Source: Pigoraptor vietnamica (taxonomy: Eukaryota; Opisthokonta; Filasterea). From it: DNA of 25,000 bases. A program made the position numbers and the translations under genes. The stretch is taken from contig CALSCQ010003220.1 of NCBI GenBank assembly GCA_943704525.1, forward strand, positions 1 to 25,000, in the 5' to 3' direction. Below are positions 10,069 to 19,490 of the stretch, in pieces. The notes beneath the pieces were generated by a model that saw only the letters and a list, made by a program, of their open reading frames with translations, made no database searches and was not told where the DNA came from. The stretch's first letter is position 1, and the number at the start of each line of letters is the position of its first letter.

Positions 10069-11789
10069 TTAGGCCTTGGCGGCGTAGAGGCGCTCCAGCT
10101 CCTCCACGTCCTCCTTGCTGCCGAGAAAGACGGGCACGCGCTCGTGGATGGCCTTGGGCACGTGATCGAGGATGGCGCCCTTGCCCGTGCTCGCGCGCCC
10201 GCCGGCCTTCTCCGTGAGGAACGCCATGGGGAAGCACTCGTAGAGCACGCGCAGCTTGCCGTTCGGCGCCTTCGAGTCCCCAGGGTACATGAACACGCCG
10301 CCGTACAGGAGCGTGCGGTGGACGTCGGCCACCATGCTGCCAATGTAGCGGAGCGAGTAGGGGCTGCCTTTCTTCGGGCGCTTCATGCCCTCCACAAAGT
10401 CCGCGGTGGGCTTGTCCCAGAACTGCGCGTTGCCCTCGTTCACAGAGTAGATTTTGCCGCGCGGGGGAATGCGAATCTGCGCAAAGAGTGCGGTTGCGAT
10501 TGGCGAAGAGTTGGACGGATGCAATGCCCGTCGCGCGCAACAGCACAGCCACTCACGTTCTCGTGTGTAAGGACGAACTCGCCGAGCGACTGCGAAAGCA
10601 ACAAAAAAACATCTCGCGTGAGCCAAGGACAACCACACGACAGGCACAATCACCACGACAACACGACGGCCCTCGGTGCATTCCTCATTCACACACCGGG
10701 TCGAGGGTGTAGCCGTGCACGTCGTGGCCAGTCGAGATGACAAGGACGGTGGAGCTGCCGTACATCGCATACCCCGCAGCCACCATCTCACGCCCGGGGC
10801 GGAGGACGTCCTCGAGGGTGCCCGTGGACGATGGGTTCTGAAGGCAATTTCACTGTCAGAAACCTCACTTGTGCCCAACAAGCATACACACACTCACACG
10901 TACACACGCGTGCACATGCACCCTTACACACGCATACAGTGTCACGTCAACATAACACAGCGACAACTTCCACAGGAACTGCAGCCCAAGCGGAATAACG
11001 CTTCGGGACCCACCACTTTGTAGATGCCGAAAATCGTGCCAATGCTGACACCGGCGTCAATGTTGGACGAGCCGTCGAGGGGGTCGAACACGACGGCATA
11101 CTTGTGCTGGGGCTGTGGTGTGGACGCGTGTTAGCAGTCAACCGCGCACTCAGCGGGCACACACGACGCGCACACGCCGCCCTTCAGGAACGCACCCTGG
11201 CGCCGTCCTTCTCCTTGACGAAGATGGCGTTCTCGTTCTCCTCCGACACCATCACGGACACCTTGCCAGACGACGCCAGCGCATTGATAAACACCTGCGG
11301 CGGCACAGAGGCAAACACAGACGGCAGTTGGCTCAGCAAAAGCGCGCACCATCACCGGCGAGACGACCATCGCACCTCGTTCGAGAGGACGTCGAGCTTC
11401 TTCTGAGTGTCGCCGGTGGTGTTCGTGGACCCGCCTGCCTCGCCCGTCCTGCGCCAAGTGTGCTTAGTGCGAGGGCAACAGATGCAAGCATAGTGCGCAA
11501 CTTAAACGCAGACATACGCACAGATACGCACTCATTTAGAAGTGCACACGCAACATCCAACACATCCACTCATCGTATCCACAAACAGCACTCGCGCAGC
11601 ACGTCACATTGCCACCCACAGGTTCACGAGGCCGGCCTTTCGCACACAGTTGCTGACATATTTGCATCCCAGCTGAATGGCGGCGAGGAGGAGGGTGAAG
11701 TCGCCCGTGGACTCGGGGTACTTGCGCTGCTCCTCAATAATGTGCCGCGTGAGCGTCATGATGTTCGTGTTGTGGTGCTCCGTCTCCAT
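10069..11789 (-). CDS. FBP1: Fructose-1,6-bisphosphatase, class I
   Basis: Hydrolyses fructose 1,6-bisphosphate to fructose 6-phosphate, the committed step of gluconeogenesis. Seven exons: 11789-11620, 11448-11376, 11294-11196, 11112-11014, 10837-10697, 10589-10557 and 10476-10069. They sum to 340 residues, the usual length. Metal ligands are present: SEE (Glu99, Glu100), DPLDGSSN (Asp124, Asp127) and Glu285 in LYECFPM. The substrate region NEG and [10 protein letters not shown] are intact, and the N-terminal AMP-site region reads STGDFTLLL. No plastid-type redox cysteine loop and no targeting peptide are seen, so it is a cytosolic form. The 33-nt exon 6 is supported by phase and by SLGEFVL. 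Exon 4 could end three bases earlier with the same frame. An 11-residue segment ([11 protein letters not shown]) differs from textbook sequences but keeps the length. Confidence 0.95.
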
Positions 11790-12277
11790 GGTTGCGGCGG
11801 TGCGTGTCACGCACAAGTCACGCAAACTGAAAGTATCGCTGAGAAATAACGAGTGTGAAGTCGATTACTCTCTGTTTTTAATCGGCTTTTGGATCTGTTT
11901 GAACGTGACGTGACGTGGGCCTTCCCTCTGGGTGGGTGTGGAACATTCCTCACACACACCGGAACGTTCCACTCACACTCACAGACACACACCGCACACA
12001 ACGCACACACACACAGGCACGCACGCACGCACGTACGCAGACTCTCGCACACACACGTGAGCAGCAATCCCAGCCATGGGCTGGGCACGAGAGGGAGCAC
12101 GTGCCAAGCCTGTTACAGCAACTGCGCAAAAATGTCCGGCAACCCTTATTACTATATATCCGGTTTTAATTTCACCATTACTCAACAGATAATCACCCGA
12201 AAAATATAAGAATGAAACTAAGTATTACACTAGCCTACTGCCAGCTTACTTAATTCGCTTTTACTCCCGTCGCATCC
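11790..12277. promoter_or_regulatory. FBP upstream / acyl-CoA dehydrogenase 3' region
   Basis: 488 bp between two minus-strand genes. The part next to FBP (11790-12010) is its promoter or leader. At about 11945-12055 there are interrupted CA and CGCA repeats. The part next to the dehydrogenase stop (about 12120-12265) is strongly AT-rich against the GC-rich background, consistent with a 3' UTR and polyadenylation region. Confidence 0.4.
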
Positions 12278-14271
12278 TCACGCCGTCCAGCCCACAGCGC
12301 GATCGATGATCTTCTGTGCTGAGCGCGCTGCTTCCGCAGGCAGCGTGCCGTAAACAAAGCCACCCCCGCCCAGCCGCGACGACAGGAAGGCGTTCAGCAC
12401 TTCCGACGGCGAATTCTGCGCAAGCAGCGACGCTTGCATGCAGACGGCCAGCCGCTCGACCACTCGGCGCGCCCCAATTTCCTCGAAAGGCTTTGACACG
12501 AGGGCGCGAAGGCCGTCAATTTCGTCGTCCAGCCGCTTGTCCGCGCCGCGCGCGTGCGCCAGCTCCGAGAAGAATGCGTCCACGCTCTGCGGCTCCGTCT
12601 TCATCGCACGGAGAACGTCCAGCGTGATGACGTTGCCCGAACCCTCCCAAATTCCGTTGAGCGGCGCCTCGCGGAAGGCACGCGCAAGCACGCCGTCCTC
12701 GACGTAACCGTTGCCGCCATGGCACTCCATCGCCTCGTGCACGTGACCGACGACGCGCTTGCAGATCCAATACTTGGACACGGCCGTCGCAATGCGGCCA
12801 AACGCCCGCTCGCTCTCGCTCTGCCCAGCGCCAAACGAGCGCGCGAGGCGCATAGTCATGAGCGCCGCTGCCTCCGACTCGATCGCGAGGTCCGCGAGCA
12901 CGTTCGCCATAAGCGGATGCTGGCGGACGGCCTTTCCAAACGCGCGGCGGTGGCTCGTGTGGTGCACGGCGTGGATCACGCCGAGCCGCATGAGGGACGA
13001 CGCGCCGATGCAGCAGTCCAGGCGCGTGTGCATGACCATGTCGATGATGGTGGGGATGCCGCGGCCCTCGGGACCGACGCGCACGGCGTACGCGTTGCGG
13101 TACTCAATTTCGGACGATGCGTTCGACTTGTTGCCGAGCTTCTCCTTCAGCCGCATGATCTGCATCGAGTTGCGCGTGTCGTCCGGTCGCCACCGCGGCA
13201 CGAGGAAGCACGTGGGCGCGTTGGAACCGGGCGTCTTGGCGAGCGTGAGGAAGGCGTCGCACATCGGCGCAGAGCAAAACCACCTGCAGAAGGGCGGCTG
13301 TGAGGCCTTGCACAAAGCGCACGCCCCTCACGCTGCGGCCGTAAAAACAAACGAACAAACCTATCGAATCTGATTCTGACGGTATGACACAGAGGAGAGG
13401 TGAGGGAGAGAGGACTCACTTGTGGCCCAGAAGGAGATATTCGTTCTTCGTGCTGCCCGGCAACGGCGTTGCGGTGGTTGTGTTTGCGCGCACGTCAGAG
13501 CCGCCCTGCGACGCCAATTCGATCAACCCATGCCAGTCCCAAGGCACAGAACAACGCAGCCGCAAACTGCACAGTCAACAAGCGCACCTGCTTCTCCGTC
13601 ATGGCCATGCCGCACTGCGCGCCAGTCTTCTTGTGCGCCGGGAGAACGCGCGGGTCGTATTCGTTGCTCTTGAAGCGCGGCTCCCACTCCTTCGCCACCG
13701 CCGCCTCGTGCCGGATCGCCGGCACAGCAGCATACGTCATCGACAGCGGGCAGCCAATCCCAGATTCCGCCTGGCTAAAGAGGTACAGCTTCATGGCGCG
13801 CGCCACGTGTGCGCCGGGGCGGCTCTCGTTGTTCCACGCGTACGAGTGCACGCCGTGCGAGACGGCCATCGTCATCAGCCCGTGGTACGACGGGTGGAAA
13901 TCGACCTCGTCCACGCGGTTGCCGTAGCGATCGTGCGTCTTCAGCGTCGGCGTGTACTTGTTCGCGAGGTGTCCCATCTCGATAATCTTGTCCGTGCCCA
14001 CAATGCGGCCGAGGTCGCGCACGCTCTCGATGGCCCACTCGGCGCCCTCCGCCCGCAGCACGTGCCGGAGAACGACATCATTGTCAAACGCGTTGTAGTT
14101 CTCCAGCGGAGGCGGCTGGTTTTCGACGCGGTGAGTATGCGGCGATGGCCCATACGGCGATTCAGCGGGGGAATCGGCAGGCACGGCGGCAGCACTGGAA
14201 GCAGCCCTCGCAGTGTGTCGGAGGGCAGAGACGCGCGGTGTGCGGCGCCCCACGCTGCGCAGCGCGTACAT
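12278..14271 (-). CDS. AidB-type acyl-CoA dehydrogenase, putative mitochondrial
   Basis: FAD-dependent acyl-CoA dehydrogenase superfamily member of the AidB / nematode ACDH-11 branch, 591 residues. Exons: 14271-13588, 13505-13420 and 13283-12278; junction phases 0 and 2. Residues 1-30 are rich in Arg, Ser and Ala without acids, as in a mitochondrial targeting peptide. The AidB hallmark N-terminal domain is present (ENYNAFDNDVVLRHVL, VDFHPSYHGLM), followed by AMTEKQ-GGSDVRANTT, GHKWFCSAP, KLGNKSNASSEIEY, RAFGKAVRQHPLM and ECHGGNGYVEDG. The catalytic-region block IWEGSGNVITLDVLRA is intact. In E. coli AidB is part of the alkylation response and binds DNA through a C-terminal extension; the nematode homologue binds long acyl-CoAs. 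The substrate here cannot be told from sequence. Confidence 0.92.
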
Positions 14272-14687
14272 TCTCTTGAGAACAACGGAGTACAGTCGAA
14301 AAATAAAGTTCCGCAGCGTGTGGGTGGTCGATCTGAGCAAGCGGGAACTTATGAAGGTGTCGTGTGCCCGTGTGTGTGTGTGTGTGCTAGAATGTGTGAC
14401 ATGCCGTCATTTAGTCAAATGTCGTCATAGTGACGATTACGTGTTACCCGCACATGCCCACACCTGTCAATCGCTGTCAAACGCACACACCCGCGCAGTC
14501 ACCGACCCACACGACAGAGTGTGCAGCCCTCCTGTTCTCAAGGCGCAGGCGCCGAGAGGACGTTATGCCGGCGACAGCTTGAACGCTTTGAGCAACAGTG
14601 TAGCTGGTTCATCCGCCGGTGACTCTAAGTCCGACGCGCCGGCGCCGAGAAGCCGCCTTGGCTGCGGCTTCACACAATCAACTGAGG
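14272..14687. promoter_or_regulatory. Divergent promoter region, acyl-CoA dehydrogenase / PDI
   Basis: 416 bp between divergent starts. A short GT run lies near 14370-14386. An inverted pair of CRE-like half sites, CGTCA-TAG-TGACG, lies at 14423-14435, with another CCGTCA at 14404-14409. These could bind bZIP factors; this is inference only. Confidence 0.35.
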
Positions 14688-16799
14688 ATGCGGGCGCATG
14701 TGGCCATTGCCCTGTGTTGCACCCTTCTGCTATCGATTACCCAATTCTCGGCGGCGCAGTCCGAGAACGGGCGCAGGAATATCCTGGACATCACGCCCGA
14801 CAACTTTGATGAGGTGAGCCGCCGGCTGACTCACTATCTGAAATCAGTGAAATTGGAGTCGCGGTGGGTTGGCCCCTGAAGCAGCCGTGTAATAAGAGTG
14901 TGTCATGCGGCGACTAGCAGTGCTGAGCTGCTCTTCTCACCTTAGTGCGTGGTGCTGCGCAGCATGTGAACGGCGGTCGCAATGTCGCTGTCCTCTTCTA
15001 CAGGACGACAGGTACGACGTAACTGTGTCTCGCAATTGACTGACGGCCGGGCGCCGAACGCTCACTTTGACACATCAACACGCCGCAGGTTGCCTCGAGT
15101 GTGCTGAGCTTGAGCCGGAGTACGAGCTTGTTGCGGACGCCTTCGAGCGTGCGGGACGCCCCGTCGTCATTGCGCGCGTGAACGCCGGAAGGCACGGTCC
15201 CCTTGCGCGCCGCTTCCAGGCCGAGGCAGCGCTGCCGGAGGTCATTCTCTTTCCGCGGTCGAAACCGGATTACGTCAAGTGGGTGTTGTCGACCGTGTGC
15301 GCACGTATATGCAGTCTGCGAACATCATGGCACCAGCCCATGTCCTCATGGAGCAGTGCGACTGAGCGTTCGGTTGCGTTTCGCTTCGTTATGTCGACTT
15401 GCCGAGTGAGTGGCCGACTGTTAATACGCTGCCTCTTACAGGCTCACGTCCACCGACGCGACCAACGCGGACGCCATAGTCGCATGGCTCAACAAGGCCG
15501 TCGGTGCGTGCGCTTGCCTGGCCATTACACAGATCCGTCGGTGTCTGCCTGCCTGTTAGTCGCCGTGAGGGATTTGCAGTGTCCCGCCGGCAATCACCAG
15601 TAGCTGGTGACTGTTGCCCTCACGATCGCCGCCTCAGCCCTGACCCCTGTCCCAATCCCTCGTCACCTGACAGGGAGCCGCGCCGTCGTTGAGCGCCCTC
15701 CGCCGGCTTACGTGGAGCTTGAGCCGGACAACTTCGACCGCGTCGTGGGCGACAAAGAGCGCGGCACCTTTGTCTTCTTCTACGCCTCGTGTGAGTATGC
15801 CAGATGCCACTGTCGCCCTTATCTCGGGGCGTGCCTGCCAGCGAGCCTGACCCAACTGGAGTGCATTATATTGTCGTGCTGCATTTCATATCCGAAGCAT
15901 TGACCCTTTTACATGGACTGCCTCACTCACGGCAGGGTGTCGCGCGTGCCGCATTTTCTGGACGCGCTTCCGGCGTATCGCGGAGGCGTTCCGTCGCGAG
16001 GACAAGTGCACCCTTGCGGCATTCAACGCGCACGTCCACAAGTCCATTGGGCAGATCTACGCACCCGACGGATACCCCAACATCAAGATATGGCCGCGCG
16101 TGGGCGCTGCGAAGGTGGGCAGTCGTATACCAGTGCGTGGCACTGAGTGTGGGTTGGTCGGTCGGTTCGCTGTCGTAACTATCGTGCGAGTTCGTGCGCC
16201 CCCATGACAGTTATTGAAACCCACTAACGCACGCGCGCGCCATCCCGCGTTCTGGTGCAGGGGACGCCGGTGCAATTCCCCCAGAGCGAGCTGGAGGTGG
16301 AAGACGTGCTTGGCTTCATCAACGAGCACTGCGGCACCGACAGGCGCATCGACGGCTCCCTCGGAGACACCGCCGGACGCATGGCCGACTTCGACGAGCT
16401 TGCGCACGAATTCGCGACGGCGCCAGATGGCAGCGACGCGCGCGCGGCGGCCAAGGAGAAGTTGGTGGCCGCGGCCAAGGCAAGCTCCCAAAGGTACGAA
16501 CCGCTTGCATGTGTGCCGTGCGTAAAGAGGCTGCACGTGCGTATGCACACGACCGCACGTCACTCTTGCTTCCGTGCGTTGTACTGAACCGGCCACTGGC
16601 ATCGGTCGCTCGCAGCGAGGCGAAGGAATACGCGCGCGTTGCCGCCGGGATACTGAGGGAGGGCGTCGAGTACTACGACGGCGAGCGGAGGCGGCTAGAG
16701 AAGCGCGCAGAGCACCCGAACCTCGACGGCTACAAGCGCGACGAAGCAAAGGTCAAGCTCAACATACTGCGCGCCTTCGCGGCGGTGAAGCCAAAGTAG
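14688..16799 (+). CDS. PDI-D type protein disulfide isomerase (two thioredoxin domains plus D domain)
   Basis: ER-lumen thiol-disulfide oxidoreductase of the a-a'-D class, 379 residues. Eight exons: 14688-14813, 14963-15011, 15089-15278, 15442-15503, 15674-15790, 15936-16114, 16261-16493 and 16616-16799; all phases agree. Residues 1-23 are a hydrophobic signal peptide (MRAHVAIALCCTLLLSI). The first thioredoxin domain (about 30-125) has CLEC at 60-63 and a cis-proline near 108. The second (about 140-245) has WCRAC at 182-186 and cis-proline 229 in GYPNIKIW. From about 262 the helical D domain follows, with the family block FINEHCGTDRR and DFDELAHEF, as in ERp29 and plant PDIL2. The C-terminus is KPK with no KDEL-type signal, as in several D-domain PDIs. 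Both active sites lack the usual CGHC His, so redox strength may differ. Confidence 0.9.
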
Positions 16800-17008
16800 C
16801 CACGTGACACAGAATGAAGTCGATGAACGATCGGATGGGACCATCGCAGGCCAGCCAACACTGAGCACTGCGGCGTCGAGGACGAACGGAGAGAGTGCAA
16901 GACCCCACGCCCACGGAAATAATCATCCATTATGCAGAGACAGACGCAATCGAACGCACGCACGCACGCACATCAAACACAGCGCACAACAACAGCGCAA
17001 CCGGCGCA
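16800..17008. other. Convergent 3' region, PDI / Alba
   Basis: 209 bp between converging stops. A CACGTGACAC motif directly follows the PDI stop (16801-16810). Nothing else is recognised. Confidence 0.45.
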
Positions 17009-17956
17009 CTACTGAGGGTTGCCCTGTGCAGGCCCGCCCCCGCCCCGTCCCCGTCCGCCGCGACCCCCGCCGTGCGATCCTCTACCTCGCGCAGACGCGC
17101 CCCTTTCACCCCTTGCGTGCGGCTGCTGTGCACGTGCGTGGGCATTCGCAGCGGCGCTCGTCGGCGGTGCATGCAATGGAGTCTCTGCAGCATTTCCGCT
17201 TCCCGGCGCGGCCGGGGCTGTGTGACTTCCCCCGCGTGGCGATTTTGAACCTCTGGTGCCGTGCTTTGCGCCCCGTGATCGCTGCTGTTGAGGCTGCGAT
17301 GGCGGCTGTCCAGACTCGCCCGGAACACCTCCGTCCAAGTCCATCGGCGCAGGTCCCTCGCCCGCGTGCTTCTCGCGCCCCCCTGTGGAGAGATATATTA
17401 TGGGTTGAGACGCACAAGGGACTGAGAAGGCGATTCAACGCATTGGGATGCGACAACAGCGAAACCTCGCAACGACCCATAAACTCAACTGCCGAGACAG
17501 TCGCACAGACGGGTTCGGTTGGGTCACTCACGCTTTTTCTTCGCCGATGCAGCATGCGCAGCCTTGTCCTCGCGCTCGAGTTCCGCGGCTGCCGCGGGGT
17601 CGAATTGAATCGGCGGTTGGTACCTGCAAAAGCAAGAACAGCACGAGGGACACCGACAAGCAACGGCGTTACTCTCCGCGGTGCCGAAAGCAGGCAAAGG
17701 GAGAGGGTCCAACTGAACGCCACTTCATCGAGTGCGACAGGTGACATGCACGCACGCGCACATGTACCCAGCGCTGCAGGCATAAAGGGAGAGGGTCTAA
17801 CTGAACGCCACTCATCGAGTGCGTGGCACGCATGCACACGCACATGTACGCAGCGCTGCAGCCCACCCTGGCGTCGTCGGATCCAACTGGGCGACGGCGA
17901 GCGTTATTTCGATGGCAGGCACGTGCTTTGTTACGCGTATTCTGCGACAATAATGT

Positions 17957-18006
<50 letters not shown>

Positions 18007-18616
18007 GAATGGGTTTTCCACGCACCAGTACCATGGTGTACATGTCACACGCACAATGGAACAACGAGCGGCGCCACGCACGTGTCAAGGCCGGGCTCGG
18101 TGGGCTCCCACACGTCAACGGCGGTCCGATAGGAGATGCGTGTGATTTGGTGCACTCCCGGCACGCGCCTCTTCGCAATCTCAGCCACGGAGACGGCCTT
18201 TGCGACGGATCGCCCGACGCCGCAGAGCACGGACGTTCCTTCTGTCGACTGTGCACCGAAGCGCAAGATGTAAGAAAGGACAGCGGGTCCAAGGATTCAC
18301 GCATTCAGCGGAATGCTTCCCCATATACTTTTCGCCCGCACTTTTACCCCACACACTCAAACACACCCGCACACACTTACATACAGACTGCTCCGACATG
18401 CTTCAAACAGTGACCAATAACAACCGCCCACACACAAGCGTGCATGCATGCACACACCCTCAACATCTCGACCGCCTTGCCGACGTACTCGTGCACTTTG
18501 CCACGTGACACAATACGCAGCGCGTTCGGCGGCACAGGCGCTGTGTCTCCCATGTCGTCGTCGGCACTTGCGCGGCCGATGACATCCTGCGCCTTGCGGT
18601 ACTTTTCCACTGGCAT
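17009..18616 (-). CDS. Alba-domain nucleic-acid-binding protein with RGG tail
   Basis: 288 residues in five exons: 18616-18458, 18248-18082, 17941-17867, 17623-17532 and 17382-17009; all phases close. The Alba fold spans about 32-150: NALRIVSRGKVHEYVGKAVEML, then SVLCGVGRSVAKAV and VAEIAKRRVPGVHQIT, WEPTEPGLDT, KHVPAIEITLA and TPGYQPPI. These match plant and protist Alba/Rpp25-type proteins in order and spacing. The C-terminal 120 residues are low-complexity and end in an Arg/Gly stretch (RGRGSHGGGRGGRGRGG) typical of RNA-binding RGG tails. Relatives are RNase P/MRP subunits or cytoplasmic mRNA regulators; the long RGG form favours mRNA binding, by analogy with plant and trypanosome proteins. 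Intron 2 holds the G35 tract and intron 3 a tandem duplication. Confidence 0.88.
17690..17857. repeat. Imperfect tandem duplication in Alba intron 3
   Basis: Two copies of about 82-86 bp (17690-17775 and 17776-17857) share GGGAGAGGGT, AACTGAACGCCACT, CATCGAGTGCG, CACATGTAC and CAGCGCT in order. The second copy ends just before the donor side of Alba exon 3. Confidence 0.85.
17955..18005. repeat. (GT)8 followed by a 35-base poly-G tract
   Basis: A GT repeat at about 17955-17970 runs straight into 35 consecutive G residues (17971-18005). On the Alba coding strand it reads C35 then (AC)8, about 10-60 bases upstream of the CAG acceptor of exon 3. Confidence 0.97.
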
Positions 18617-18670
18617 GGCAAGCAGATGTCGGATCAGCTTCCGTCAAAGCCATCGACTCAAATAAACAGA

Positions 18671-18679
18671 CACACACAC

Positions 18680-18761
<82 letters not shown>
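18671..18761. repeat. (CA)45 microsatellite between Alba and TBC1D5-like genes
   Basis: About 91 bp of almost perfect CA repeat with one phase slip at 18680/18681. It lies between the Alba start and the first visible TBC1D5-like exon. Confidence 0.97.
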
Positions 18762-18763
<2 letters not shown>

Positions 18764-18798
18764 CCGCTCGCAACTTCCTCACTGCGCCCGTTCTGCAG

Positions 18799-19372
18799 AT
18801 TCCCCGAGAGCGACTACTTTCAGTCGCCGCGAATTCGCGCCATCATGATGGACGTCCTGTTCTGTTACACGAAGCTCCACCCGGAGCTGTCGTATCGCCA
18901 GGGCATGCACGAGCTGCTTGCGCCGATCATCCAAGTGCTCGACTGCGAGAAGATCTCTTCGAAGGACGGGTGCGTTGTTGCCGTGTCCGATAATGGCGTT
19001 TGTGTGAGCGTGCGTGCTGTGCTGTGTGCTCGTGTGCGTGCTGGGCTTACGGCTGGAAGACTGCATGAGCTTTTCCATTCCGTCTGTGTCCATTTGTTGT
19101 GCCAGTACGTGCCAACAGACCATCATCTCTGTTTGCGCATCGCACAATGTTGACCGCGCACATTTTCGTTCCCATTTCCGCCTTCAGCGACGAACTCATG
19201 CGGCTGATTCTGAGCGAAGATCACGTGAGGCACGACTCCTTTGCCCTGTTCTCTCGCCTCATGGTGTCGACGCGGGAGTGGTACACGCAGGGCGACGACA
19301 CGCGAACACCGCGAACATCCGTGGTCAGTGTGCACGCGAGGCTCCCACAACATACACGCACACATACACGCA

Positions 19373-19404
<32 letters not shown>

Positions 19405-19457
19405 CACCACATACACACACACACACACGCACACACACACACACACACACACGCACA

Positions 19458-19490
<33 letters not shown>

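Noticed and set aside
18009-18053. Frame with MYTMVLVRGKPIL in Alba intron 2, resembling an Alba beta strand
   Set aside because: No AG acceptor lies between the preceding donor and this stretch, and the exon at 17941-17867 supplies a much better match (KHVPAIEITLA) in correct phase.
16804-18132. Plus-strand open frame of 442 codons
   Set aside because: It runs antisense through the Alba gene, including the poly-G run as a poly-Gly stretch and intron repeats, with no family resemblance. The minus-strand Alba exons explain the region.
18626-18798. In-frame ATG at 18626 reading through the CA repeat as (His-Thr)n into the TBC domain
   Set aside because: The frame is open only because CA repeats have no stops; a consensus CAG acceptor lies exactly before the first conserved codons, and the family needs upstream exons.
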